This document shows positions 47,501 through 57,727 of a stretch of DNA of 64,000 nt, piece after piece. Within the stretch, counting starts at the first letter, position 1. Each line of letters starts with the position of its first letter. A program made the translations under genes and the position numbers. The notes below the pieces were generated by a model. That model was not told the DNA's origin and did no database searches. It saw only the letters and a program-made list of their open reading frames with translations. The DNA is taken from positions 25,598,319-25,662,318 of the forward strand of contig OY986439.1 in the NCBI GenBank assembly GCA_963920525.1, written 5' to 3'. Source of the stretch: Dichetophora obliterata (Eukaryota > Arthropoda > Insecta > Diptera > Sciomyzidae).

Positions 47501-48573
47501 GGAAGGGAGTTTATTTTTAACCCTGCTTTGATTATCTGATTAGATCTCTAATGATTTTTTTTTTTGTAACTCCAAGATTAAAAAGAAAAAGTTATTGAGA
47601 AAAAAATACCAACCAAAAAACGTTCAAAAGCTTTAACTTTTTTCAACTTGGAAATAATATGTGCAGGCAATGTATTGATCAATACCAGAGCAAATCATAT
47701 CTATTAATTTTCTATATTTTAGTTTTCTATTAATTTTTTTCTATTAATTTAGTAGACACAAATTTTTAACAAAAACTATCTCAAACTCTCTCAATTTGTC
47801 TTAACTTAATTCTTATATTTTTTTTTTTTTTTTTCAGTTTTAAGTCTCTTACTTCTTTTTTGACTACTTTTTAAAGGTACTATAAAATTTCTGAAAGGAC
47901 CAAAATAAATGGCCATGTGCTTCTTTAACCATAGCTCCCAATCAATTTAGATAAAAAAAAAATCATTCAAATCTAAGATCGAAGAACAAAGCTAAACGAA
48001 TAATGAGCAGTATGCTTAAAATACTTGAAATAGCTAGTAGTTAGTAACTTTATTTAACCCTTCCCCCCCCCACCCACACCTTTTGAATACTTCTGTTTGA
48101 CTCAATTTTACAAACTTTACTCATCACCACTCTTTTTTTTCATTCTCTTTTCCCACAGAGATGTTGAAATCAATGGCTACAAAGTTCCTGCTGGCTCTCA
48201 TGTTATTCCACTGATCAACAGCGTTCACATGGACCCTACTCTCTGGGACAAACCCGAGGAATTCAATCCAAGACGCTTTATCGACAGCGAAGGCAAAGTG
48301 CGCAAACCTGAATACTTCATTCCATTCGGTGTCGGACGTCGCATGTGCCTCGGTGATGTGTTGGCACGTATGGAACTCTTCTTGTTCTTTTCCTCTTTCG
48401 TGCATACTTTCAATATAACGCTGCCCGAGGGACAACCGCTGCCCAGTCTAAAGGGCAATGTAGGCGCCACCATAACGCCCGAATCTTTCAAGGTATGTCT
48501 TACGCCAAGACCATTGGTGTTGAACAGCACCATAGCAGAACCACAGCATATGCGCAATGTTGGCTCCAACTAA
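35594..48573 (+). CDS. Cyp18a1: Cytochrome P450 18a1, ecdysteroid 26-hydroxylase
   Basis: This microsomal P450 inactivates ecdysone and 20-hydroxyecdysone by 26-hydroxylation and further oxidation to the 26-acid. Coding exons are 35594-35975, 40298-40419, 40535-40964, 44076-44340 and 48159-48573, all with GT-AG introns in phases 1, 0, 1 and 2; together they give 537 residues, as in Drosophila. Seen in order: an N-terminal membrane anchor (about 22-43), PPGPWG (51-56), C-helix WKDQRR, I-helix AGMETIKTT (325-333), K-helix ExxR (E382-R385) and heme motif FGVGRRMCLG with Cys463. The close match with recalled Drosophila Cyp18a1, including GRPDTPFMQTLNG and GEIHTVDYIP, makes the name secure. The start ATG has a CAAAA context. 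Its convergent neighbour is phantom, a pairing conserved among insects. Confidence 0.97.
35976..39605 (+). other. Cyp18a1 intron 1, main part
   Basis: The donor is G|GTAAGC. About 3.6 kb of AT-rich DNA without recognised elements, followed by transposon copy Y. The intron ends at TTTACAG|G before 40298. Confidence 0.7.
39606..40094. mobile_element. CCYGAGTAAAAATA-ended element, copy Y (Cyp18a1 intron 1)
   Basis: Ends CCCGAGTAAAAATA and TATTTTTACTTGGG are flanked by AT on both sides. The interior has many GGCCGTTGT-type words and the conserved ATCGCCAAGTGAGG phrase, inverted relative to copy X. It is non-coding and sits about 200 bp before exon 2. Confidence 0.78.
41422..42480 (+). repeat. 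GGAA microsatellite in higher-order units (Cyp18a1 intron 3)
   Basis: Five units each start with a conserved block of about 56 bp (GCAGTCAGTGAGATATT ... AATCTTCAATAGGAAG) followed by a GGAA/GAAG tract. Unit starts are at 41422, 41590, 41834, 42127 and about 42423, so units are 168 to 296 bp long with variable tract length. Long Lys/Arg/Glu/Gly frames here are artefacts. Confidence 0.92.
42560..43556 (+). pseudogene. Decayed mariner transposon (Cyp18a1 intron 3)
   Basis: Transposase sequence starts at ATG 42686 (MDKEEFRALIKHYLLRKG). After a frame change comes the DNA-binding region (YWITELKRGRISTKDEHARG, VREIATALGIASGSV at 42799-43023). The catalytic part holds VDEIW, then LQDKAPAHKSIETMAKYHE and VLSDYYLFPNLKRW. 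Exactly 34 residues separate the last two Asp, the mariner D34D signature. Several frameshifts and stops make it dead. The phrase ACAGGCTGAAAAAATGTCTC near 42558 may be the left end; the right end was not found. It lies in sense orientation within the intron. Confidence 0.88.
43540..43720 (+). repeat. Duplicated block, copy 1 (before Cyp18a1 exon 4)
   Basis: TCCGCATTTATGGAAAAATGG begins a diverged block also found at 44480-44680, on the other side of exon 4. Shared words include ATGGAAAAATGGTGTT, CTTCCTTCC and TTTAATGTAATT or TTTAACGTAATT. Its left end touches the decayed mariner. Confidence 0.6.
44480..44680 (+). repeat. Duplicated block, copy 2 (after Cyp18a1 exon 4)
   Basis: Second copy of the block at 43540-43720, starting TCCGCATTCATTGATGGAAA. 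The two copies flank exon 4 in the same orientation. Confidence 0.6.
44700..45100 (+). promoter_or_regulatory. G+C-richer segment with Inr- and GAGA-like motifs in Cyp18a1 intron 4
   Basis: Compared with its AT-rich surroundings this segment is balanced in base use. It holds TCAGTCGGTCGGTGTGCGG (an initiator-like TCAGTC at 44740) and a CTCTCGCTCGCTCTCTC stretch near 45010. Just before it, AGTTCATTGAATT at 44712-44724 is one base from a perfect 1-bp-spaced AGTTCA palindrome of ecdysone-receptor type. An intronic enhancer or alternative promoter is possible. This rests on motifs alone. Confidence 0.3.
45101..46587 (+). other. Cyp18a1 intron 4, AT-rich part
   Basis: No coding signal. A weak tRNA-like stretch lies near 46105-46170 on the minus strand (GGTGGAGTGGTAG, then GAGTTCAACGCC). 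Confidence 0.4.
46588..47350. mobile_element. CCYGAGTAAAAATA-ended element, copy Z (Cyp18a1 intron 4)
   Basis: Ends CCCGAGTAAAAATATAAG and TTATTTTTACTCCGG are flanked by AC on both sides. It matches copy X including CCTCACTAGGCGGTGCTGAT. Compared with X it has about 215 extra bases at roughly 46889-47103, starting TTAACCCTTGCATCCC and ending GGGCCGAAAGGG, probably a nested TTAA-type insertion. Confidence 0.78.
47351..48158 (+). other. Cyp18a1 intron 4, end
   Basis: AT-rich. It ends with a pyrimidine-rich tract and TCCCACAG before exon 5 at 48159. A C run at 48062-48075 is unusual for this DNA. Confidence 0.6.
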
Positions 48574-48932
48574 GAGAAGAATGCATGTGATTCAGAGGGA
48601 AGCAAAAGAGAGACAGAAGGAGACAGCGACATAGAGAGTAAAGGAAAGAGAAAGTGCTACAGTGCACTTCTGGGCTTTGCACAGTGCGCGTTTGATGCAA
48701 AAGTTATCAGCATCGATGAAAAACGCAATTGCAGCAGAAGGTCTGAAAGAAGGCCTTAAGCAACGAAGAGCGCAACGAGCAACAAGAACGCTCAACAATC
48801 GAATCACTTGTAACGATGGATTGAGCGCGCCAGAGCACGGTTTTGTTCCTATTGACAAAAGTCGAAAAAACAGAAGGTGTCAAAAGCTAGAGCAGAAGGA
48901 GTGTAGCGCAAACAGCGACAGCAGACAATAAA
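48574..48932 (+). other. Candidate Cyp18a1 3' untranslated region
   Basis: After the TAA at 48571-48573 the sequence stays relatively rich in G and A. The first clear AATAAA is at 48927-48932, a plausible polyadenylation signal. The 89-codon frame at 48662-48931 has no domain and is taken as UTR. Confidence 0.5.
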
Positions 48933-49967
48933 CAGCAGAATTAAGAGAAAACTCTGTTAGGAGTACAGAATGATGTAAGATCATGTTAGGATTAAAGAAA
49001 ACGCAATGTCGTTTTTTGCAGTTTGAACAGTTTTAATTTTAAAAATTCCCACCCACTATTTTGTTTTTATTTTTTGATTGTCATCAAAAATCTGTTAAAA
49101 TGGCGGTTAATCAAATCAAAGGAAATCCAAACAAAAAACAGAACAAAGACAAAGATAATCATATTTTTGAAAAAAAAAAACTATAAGACAAATATATAAC
49201 AAATTCTATTCTATCGACCCCAAGATGCTGTGTTCAATTATTTTTACTTGCAAGTAGTTTAATATTAATATTAATTTTTTTATTATTATGTATAATTAAC
49301 CAATTTGAGCTGTATTCTACTCGAAATATTGAATCAAAAAGTATTTTGTTAAAACAGTAAAGCATCGTTTGTTAAACTTTACAGAATGCAAAACATAACA
49401 TTTCTTTTAGAAATAACTAAGCAATCACTAAAAAAATTGTTGGATAAAATTTTAAAAATGTAATAGCTACCGTTAAATGAATATTAAGTTATAAGAATCG
49501 TACAAATACACACACACATACACACACTCACACTCACACACACTCACAAACTTTCACAAACATAAAAAATATATGCATAAAGGTTTTTATATAAAAGCAT
49601 AGTTGTAACTTAACCATTCATTTGTGCCAATTTTAAAGATACCAACAACAAAAACAAAAAACTTAAAAAATAACAAAACTTTTTCTTATGCATCCTTATT
49701 AGCATAACATGTAAATATTAGGCTTAATTTTTGTTTACTTCAATTATCTATGTTGTTTTGTTGTTATATAATATTTAATGTCCTAGCCATTTAAGCCAAA
49801 ATAAGACAAACAAATGGTTTGGTTTGTTTATTTTTTTTTTATTTCTATAAATAGGAAGAACAACCACCACTTATTTTAAAAATGAAAAATATTCAATACA
49901 ATAGCTATTAAAAAAAAACAAAAAATTGTTTAAAATAATCAATTACTGCAGTTTTCTTTCATAACAT
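48933..49967. other. Interval between convergent Cyp18a1 and phantom
   Basis: AT-rich DNA with a CA-type microsatellite at 49508-49556. On the minus strand an AATAAA overlaps the phantom stop codon (49967-49972), and further TTTATT words lie at about 49825-49850. No gene is seen. Confidence 0.6.
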
Positions 49968-52900
49968 TTATTCGTTTGGTCGCAGCACTAGCCTATAGTT
50001 TGGTGGTGCCAATGTTATGCCACATTCGCCCTCCATGTTAATGTCTTGAACATCTGGTGACAGCTGCAGCTGAAAGCGACGAAAAATATTGGCCACATAA
50101 AGTTGCAATAACATGCGCGCCAATTCATCACCGGGACACATGCGTTTACCTAGCAAATGGAAAGAGAGAGAGAGAGAGTAGTTAAACACTATCTTGAATA
50201 GGATTTTTTTAATATCACAAGAGGTCTTAATTATTAAAGATATATTTTGTTAAAAGTTTCTATACTTTGTAGAAAGAGTTCACATCCATCGGTCGTATTT
50301 TTTTCGATCGCATCATTAAAAACTACGATCTATTTGTAAAATTTTCCAGATTAAAAACTAAAAACTTGAAAAATAAAAAACATCTATCTAAAAAGCTATT
50401 TTCCTTAGCTTTTTCTCTCTACCCTAAAATTCATTTATTAAAGCTGTTAAAATTTTTACAATATGTCATTTTGATTTCTAAAATCAGTGATGTTTTGTTC
50501 TACATTAAATTATAATAAAAAAGTGGTCGGGAGCATATGGAAAATACGTGCGTTGAATTTATTTGTCCCTAAATTTCGTTTAAAAAAATTGATTGCATAT
50601 GGAAATTTACTGTGACGTATGAGTGTGATTTAATTCAAATCAAATTTATTTTATAAAATTTCACCGCAATTTATTTATGCTGATTTATCATTGATTTTTA
50701 AATTCTACGTCAAGAAATAAACTCGTGCGGCAATATGGGTACGGTTTATTTATTTTCCCCTAAATTTGGTTTAAAGAATTTTAAAATTACCTTGACTTTT
50801 GAGAGTAATTTTATTTATCTAATTTTATAAGAGATCAAATAAAACCACATTTTGATATAAAATTGTTAAATGTAAGCAGTAAAAAATATTTTCGAACTAT
50901 ACCACTTAATGAAAATCTGATTGTTTTTGGCATGCCTACAGTGGAAGTCATTTCCAATTACAAATCAAGTATAATTCAAAATGGCAGCGATGTAGCTATT
51001 TAAAACTAAGTGCTGTAATTTAAGGTTATATTCTAACATCAGATTTAAAATCAGCGACCAGTGCATAAACAAAGTTTTTAAAATACCAAAAAACCATTTG
51101 TAGTTTCCACCCTAGTAAAAAAAAACGTTTGAAATTATAACACCAGTTTCGAAATCAGCGACCAGTACCTCTCAGAGTTTTTAAAACAAAAACAATAAAT
51201 TTAAGGACTCACCCTAGTGTCAAAATACTTCTTGAAATTTCAATATCAGATTCGAAATCAGCAACAGTGCATCTACAAAAATTACAAAAACAAAAATAAT
51301 ACATTATAGGGTATATCCTTGGTCAAATAACGTTTTGAAATGCTACAAAGAAAATCTACAAGTTACACCAGCGCATCTACAAAGTCTATAAAACAAAAAA
51401 ACATTTTTAGGGTCCACCCTAGTGTAAAAAAACTTTTTTAAATTCTAACATCAGATTCATCAGATTCAAAATTAGCTATCCCTTTATACTGCCTGCATAT
51501 CTACAAAGAGTATATAAAAAATCATTTCATGGTCCACCCTAGTGTCAAAAATTTTTTAAATTCAAACATCAGTTTCGAACTCATTGAAAAACAAAGTTTA
51601 TAAAAAAAATAAAATATTTTAGGGTTAGCCCTATTGTCAAAAAACTTTTTGGTAATTCTTACATTAGACTCTACAAATCAGCAACCAGTGTTACAAAGTA
51701 TTAAAAAAAATATGTTTGTTTTCACCCTTGCATCGAAAAACTTTTTAAAAGTCTACAAATAAATTCTACAAATTCGAAAAGCAGATCTAAAAGGTTCTTA
51801 AATAATGAAAAAACATTTTAAGGGTCCACCCTAGTGTCAAAAACTTTTTGATTTTCTGACTTCAGATTTCAAATCAGTGACACCTTAATACTGCCAGCAC
51901 ATCTACGAAGAGTATAACCTATCGGGTTCACCCTATCGTCAAAAACTTTTAAAATCCTATAATCAGATTCGAAATCAGCAACCAGCCCATCTACAAAGAT
52001 TGTAAAGCAAAAACCAATTTATGGTCCACCCTAGTGCCAAAAACACATTTTGAAGTTCTAAGATCAGATTCGAAATATAGAACCACCGCATCTACAAAGA
52101 GAATAAAACAAAAAAAAACATTTTTAGGGTCTGCCCTAGTGTAAAAAACTTTTTGAAGCTCTTACATCATATTCTAAATCAGCAACCAGTGCATCTATCA
52201 TACTAAGAGTATAAAACTTAACAAATTCATTTTAAGGAGCCACCCTAATGTCAAAAAATATTCGAAATTTTAACATCAAATTTGACATCAGTGCCACCTA
52301 TACAAAGAGTACAAAGAAAGAAAAATCATTTTTAGGGTCCACCCTAGTGGCAAAAACAGTGACAAAAACATTGTGAAATTCTAAAATAAGATTTGAAATC
52401 AGTCGCAACTATTACAACTACAAATACCATAGAATAATTTTAGGGTCCCTAGCATCAAAAAACATTTTAAAATTCTAAAATCAGATTCGAAATCAGCACA
52501 CAGCGCATCTACAAAGAGAATAAAACATTTTTAGGTTCCACCCTTGTGTCAAAAACATTTTGAAATTCTTAAATCAGATTTTAAATCAGTGGCAACTTAA
52601 TGATCTCATTACAACTACAAAGGGCATAGAAAACATTATAGGGTCCACCCTAGTGTCAAACAATGTTTTCAAATTTTAACATCAGCTTCGAAATCAGCAA
52701 TCAGCGCATCTAAGAAGAGTATAAAATGAAAAAAAAAAACATTTGTAGGGTCCACTCTAGTGTCAAAATATTGTTTGAAATTTAAACATCAGATTCAAAA
52801 TCAGCCAAAATCAACCACTGCTTCTACAAAGTTTATAAAACAAACAAAAAAGACTTTTTTAGGGTTCACCCTAGAGTCAAAAAACATTTTTAAATTCTAA

Positions 52901-55511
52901 TATCAGATTTGAAATCAGCTACCCCTTTATACTGCCATTACAACTACAAAGAGCATATTAATAATTTTGGGGTCCACCCTAGTGTAAATTTTTTTTTTAA
53001 ATCAGCGACCTGCGGCATCCACAAAGTTTTTAAAACAAAAAATATATATATTTAGGGTCCACCCTAGAGTCAAGAAACTTTTTGTAACTCTGACATCTGA
53101 TTCGAAATCAGCGACCCTTTAATACTGTCTACAAATAGTAGACTTTGTCTGCTCAACTACAAAGAGAACTTTAAAAATTTTTGGGTACACCCTAGCCTGA
53201 GATATACAAGTAAAAATGTTGAAGTTTTACTTACACACTCACGCACCTTAATTTTTTTTTACTCTCGGAGGCAAGTTTTGTGAAATTATTTTTATCTTGA
53301 CTCAAATACATTTTCACTTAAATATTTTCACTCAAATGTAAAGAAATTACAATACAATTTCATACACTAACCTGTTTGAAAGGGTATGAATTGTGGCGGC
53401 TGAAAATAGGCACCAATATCATTGAGAAAACGTTGCGGCTTAAACTGTTCCGGTTCGGGCCAAACATTGGGATTCATGTGAATCGCCCATTGTAGAGGAA
53501 TGATCATGGATTTAGCTGGTATGATAAAACCATTCAGTTCAACGTCACGCACAGAGCCATGCGGGATACCCAGCGGCACAACTGAACGTATGCGTTGCGT
53601 CTCAGAAATACATGCTTTCAGATAATCCATAGAATCCAGATGTCCCAGCTTAATTTGATCGCTGGGAAGCGTGAACAATTCCTTGATTGTACGTGATCAA
53701 GAAACTTTAAGTCAATTATATTCGATATAAAGATAGTACAAACGCTTACCGCTCGAAGACGCTCTTGACACACACGATGTTGAGCCATGTAGAGCAACAG
53801 CCAGCGCAGAGTTGTCAGTGTGGTATCCACGCCAGCACCAAAAAGATCAGCCAAAAGATGGCGTAGCTGTTCGGGTCCATAATATGTTGCCGCTGTTGCT
53901 CTCACTGCGGCATCTTCAGAGTTTTGACGAGCTAGACGTTCATCTAGGAAACATTCCAGAATTGAGCTGCATTCAAATTTTTCTGTTACAGCTTGTTTTG
54001 CCAACAATTGCTGCCAACAATCTTCAATAATGCGATCGTAGATTTTATGAGTTTCCGCTTTGCCATCGAGTAGAAACTTTATGGACTTTTTATTGGATGG
54101 AAGAAATCTGAGCGAAAGTGCAAGAGTGAGGAAGTTTAGACGAAACTCTGTTCGATTTAACACTTGAACATACTTACCTAAGGAACGGCAAGAAATTCAC
54201 CACACCGGAGACACCTATCAGTTTCAAACCTTCCTCTTGCAGCTTCTGAAAGTATCGCCACGTGACATTATCCTCAGTGTATGAGATGCCAAACACAAGC
54301 TCATTTATGATGTTACCCAATGTGTGGTAGAGCGCCGGTAACGGGTCAAATTCTAACTCTTTCGCAGCATTTGCTTGGAATGTCTGCAAAGAATAGTTAA
54401 AGCGAATAACTAAGGAAGAAAACAGTATTTGTCTGTTCTGAGTTCTAAGTATGAAAAAAACGAAAGCAAAGAGTAGAAGACTTCATGAAAGTGAACGTTT
54501 CGGAGTCCAGGGAAGGGAAATAGCAAAAAATTGCAGCAACGTTTACTCACTTTCAAAGTGAATTTTTGTAGTTTTGCTTATATTTCAGGCAGACATTCAA
54601 GCAGTTACATGCGTCATAGACTGATGATGCAATCGTTAAATCATTTTGTCATCACCTACCTGCAGACATTCTTCGATCCCTTTGCAGATGCGCTGCTCAA
54701 GTTGATTGCGTTGCATGCCTAACTTCTTTGTCATGCCCAAACGTTTTAGCCAATCGATTGTTTGACGGCGTTGATCACGCCACAGTGAGCCTTCGGCACA
54801 AATAAGTCCTGAAAAAAAAAAATGGAACAATGTGATGGCAGTCGTTGTTGTTCGCTGGCAAATATAAAGTTTATGTCTCAAGTCTTCAAGTTTGCCTTCA
54901 AGTCTTAAGTTAACAAGTTTTTGTCTTAAGTCTTTTGTTTAACTAGCACGATATATGGCAATGAAGAAGTTGTGAACAGGAAGTTTGCATTCTTGTAAAA
55001 ATTCTTCGATTCACAAGTCATGACATCTTGCTTTAATAACATGTGTTCCGAGAACTAGTTTGTGTCTTAAGTCTTTTGTTTTGCATAGATTTTTCTTTGA
55101 ATTTATTGTAAGTATTATTTACCAAATCCACCCATTATGCCGTGCGTCACATAGAGAGGTGCACGAGCAGTGAATTCATCGCGACGCAAACATTCACGCA
55201 CCAACAAGGCATCCGAAACAACAATAGTGTTCACACTACCCAAACGCAGCCGATAGATTGAGCCATATTTGCACGCCAAAATTTGTAGGCTCTTATACGG
55301 AACACGAGCGTCGAGAGTTAACAAATTTCCAAGCACTGGCAAGCCCCAAGGTCCTGGTGGTTGTTGGCGTTGCTTCCACAAGCTGTGTGTACTGACAATG
55401 AGCAAAAGAGCAACTAGGAAGGCGATGATCAGCAGCGTTAGCTAGAATAAGACAAAAGGGAAACTTAATGGAACGTTACACACTGTCTCCACTTACAATA
55501 TTTGATTGCAT
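49968..55511 (-). CDS. phm: Cytochrome P450 306a1 (Phantom), ecdysteroid 25-hydroxylase
   Basis: The Halloween-gene P450 that 25-hydroxylates the ketodiol precursor during ecdysone synthesis in the ER of steroidogenic cells. Coding exons, 5' to 3': 55511-55497, 55441-55123, 54808-54660, 54383-54178, 54107-53750, 53681-53372 and 50149-49968, all GT-AG; intron phases 0, 1, 0, 2, 0, 1; 512 residues. Seen: hydrophobic anchor (6-21), PPGPWG (33-38), [15 protein letters not shown]-helix [10 protein letters not shown] (320-329), ExxR (E376-R379), heme motif FQTGKRMCPG with Cys457. It matches recalled Drosophila Phantom, but lacks the long acidic linker of that protein, hence the shorter length. Exon 2 has a stop just upstream in frame, so a separate start exon is needed. 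The five-codon exon 1 fits by phase, by its GTAAGT donor and by a 55-bp intron, but is inferred. Confidence 0.95.
50150..51029 (-). other. phantom intron 6, 3' part
   Basis: AT-rich DNA without recognised elements. The acceptor is TTTGCTAG before exon 7, preceded by a CT repeat (TCTCTCTCTCTC) on the minus strand. Confidence 0.6.
51030..53205. repeat. Minisatellite of about 21 units in phantom intron 6
   Basis: The phrase GGTCCACCCTAGTGTCAAAA, or variants, occurs about 21 times from 51110 to 53185, a mean spacing of about 104 bp. Each unit also has TTCTAACATCAGATTCGAAATCAGC-like sequence and CATCTACAAAGAGTATAAAA-like sequence. Units are diverged, so the array is old. The GATTCGAAATCAGCGACC core is shared with the repeats at 1-560 and 6638-7532. 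Confidence 0.9.
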
Positions 55512-55893
55512 GCGAAATGTCAAATTGAATTTCATGACATCCAGATTTCATGCTATAATATTTAGTTGGGCACTTCATATCATGAAATTTCATTTTGGAA
55601 TTGTTTGTAAAAGTTAATTAAATTAATAATTTCTTCCATTCGCCATTCCATTTTATGTTTTTTTCACTCTTTTAATGCTTTTGCAATATTATCTGCTTGA
55701 AAAGTTCTTAAAAATGCACACACTTACATATTTTACTCAAAAGTGACGGCTCATCTCTTGAAACATATCTCAAGAGATAAATTTCATGAAATGAACAATT
55801 TCATGATATGAGTGGTCTACACTTGAGATATATATCATGAAATTCAATTTGACAGTTCGCATGCAATCAAATATTGTAAGTGGAGACACTGTG
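55479..55893. mobile_element. 415-bp inverted-repeat element (MITE-like) at the phantom start
   Basis: The left arm (from 55479) and right arm (to 55893) are inverted copies over about 58 bp with two internal differences, from CACACTGTCTCC to AATTTCATGA. A weaker match continues inward (ATATCATGAAATT). TTA stands directly outside both ends (55476-55478 and 55894-55896), as after transposition with a 3-bp duplication (PIF/Harbinger-like elements use TWA). No protein is encoded. An alternative is an inverted duplication of the phantom 5' end. Confidence 0.75.
55497..55511 (-). CDS. phm: phantom exon 1 (start codon plus four codons)
   Basis: ATG CAA TCA AAT ATT runs into a consensus donor GTAAGT at 55496. 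The acceptor TTATTCTAG at 55442 is 55 bases on, and the frame continues directly with [14 protein letters not shown], giving a standard P450 signal anchor. The whole exon and the donor lie within the left arm of the inverted-repeat element 55479-55893. An upstream ATG at 55593 is in another frame, so the transcript probably starts below it. Confidence 0.7.
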
Positions 55894-55951
55894 TTAAGAT
55901 GGGTATTCATATCAGTATTCAACGCATATACTTTTGTATCCAATACAATAA

Positions 55952-57179
55952 CCATAAACATAAACATAAACACAAACAAAAACATAAACATAAACATAAA
56001 CATAAACATAAACATAAACATAAACATAAACATAAACATAAACATAAACATAAACATAAACATAAACATAAACATAAACATAAACATAAACATAAACATA
56101 AACATAAACATAAACATAAACATAAACATAAACATAAACATAAACATAAACATAAACATAAACATAAACATAAACATAAACATAAACATAAACATAAACA
56201 TAAACATAAACATAAACATAAACATAAACATAAACATAAACATAAACATAAACATAAACATAAACATAAACATAAACATAAACATAAACATAAACATAAA
56301 CATAAACATAAACATAAACATAAACATAAACATAAACATAAACATAAACATAAACATAAACATAAACATAAACATAAACATAAACATAAACATAAACATA
56401 AACATAAACATAAACATAAACATAAACATAAACATAAACATAAACATAAACATAAACATAAACATAAACATAAACATAAACATAAACATAAACATAAACA
56501 TAAACATAAACATAAACATAAACATAAACATAAACATAAACATAAACATAAACATAAACATAAACATAAACATAAACATAAACATAAACATAAACATAAA
56601 CATAAACATAAACATAAACATAAACATAAACATAAACATAAACATAAACATAAACATAAACATAAACATAAACATAAACATAAACATAAACATAAACATA
56701 AACATAAACATAAACATAAACATAAACATAAACATAAACATAAACATAAACATAAACATAAACATAAACATAAACATAAACATAAACATAAACATAAACA
56801 TAAACATAAACATAAACATAAACATAAACATAAACATAAACATAAACATAAACATAAACATAAACATAAACATAAACATAAACATAAACATAAACATAAA
56901 CATAAACATAAACATAAACATAAACATAAACATAAACATAAACATAAACATAAACATAAACATAAACATAAACATAAACATAAACATAAACATAAACATA
57001 AACATAAACATAAACATAAACATAAACATAAACATAAACATAAACATAAACATAAACATAAACATAAACATAAACATAAACATAAACATAAACATAAACA
57101 TAAACATAAACATAAACATAAACATAAACATAAACATAAACATAAATATAAACATAAACATAAACATAAACATAAACAT
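55952..57179 (+). repeat. Hexamer satellite (CATAAA)n, about 200 units
   Basis: About 1.23 kb of nearly pure six-base repeat, with changes only near the edges (CACAAACAAAAA near 55970, ATATAA near 57146). It lies about 440 bp upstream of the phantom start codon. Frames of over 400 codons (Ile-Asn, His-Lys, Met-Phe and Cys-Leu repeats) are artefacts. Confidence 0.97.
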
Positions 57180-57247
57180 GATCTAGTTAAAAATAATGTC
57201 AATCAAAAAAATAAATACCATTTACGGGGTCGTTTTTTTATCTCTTA

Positions 57248-57724
57248 GGCCTTTTCCACACTTGGTCAACGCAATTCCAACGCAACTTCAACGCAACAGC
57301 GAAAAAGTTGAAAAGCAATGTAACTATAAACCGAATGCTTTCAGACTTGCTTCAAAAGTCAAGCAACATGTAACTCATGTTTTTCGACTTCTTGCACTAA
57401 TTTAATATATAACACTTGCTCATTCATCTTGCAAACTATTTCTTTTTCTTTCGGATTCTATAAATGAAAAAAATAACAAATTAATTACCTTATTCACCTT
57501 GATTAATATATTGCGTACTGCACTACAAAAAATTGAATTCACAAAACAAACAAACTGATGCAACAAGTCGCCGATCAAAATTGCGGAAAGCCGCGTTGCG
57601 TTGAACAAGTTGAGAACATGTCGAGAACTTGTTGCGTGCAAGTTGCTTAATCTGAAGGTTCCGGTATAAATGCACAGGCTAGCAACTTGAGTTGGAGTTG
57701 CGTTGACCAAGTATGGAAAAGGCC
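57248..57724. mobile_element. 477-bp MITE, TTA target duplication
   Basis: Ends GGCCTTTTCCACACTTGGTC and its inverted partner GACCAAGTATGGAAAAGGCC are flanked by TTA (57245-57247 and 57725-57727). The arms continue with CAACGCAA-rich words. The GGCC start and TTA duplication fit PIF/Harbinger-type elements. No transposase frame. Confidence 0.82.
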
Positions 57725-57727
57725 TTA

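Noticed and set aside
48662..48931. 89-codon frame downstream of Cyp18a1
   Set aside because: It lies in the likely 3' untranslated region, ends beside an AATAAA and has no recognisable domain.
55403..55405. TTG at the head of the phantom exon 2 frame as a start codon
   Set aside because: It is an ordinary Leu codon in the membrane anchor. The in-frame stop upstream is part of the TTCTAG splice acceptor, so the exon is internal.
55479..55893. CACAGTG-like end of the phantom element as a Transib or RSS-type terminus
   Set aside because: The heptamer resembles such ends, but Transib gives 5-bp duplications and here only TTA matches on both sides.
55770..57248. Frames of more than 400 codons of Met-Phe, Ile-Asn, His-Lys or Cys-Leu repeats
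   Set aside because: They are six-base repeat artefacts open on both strands at once, with no unique sequence or start context.
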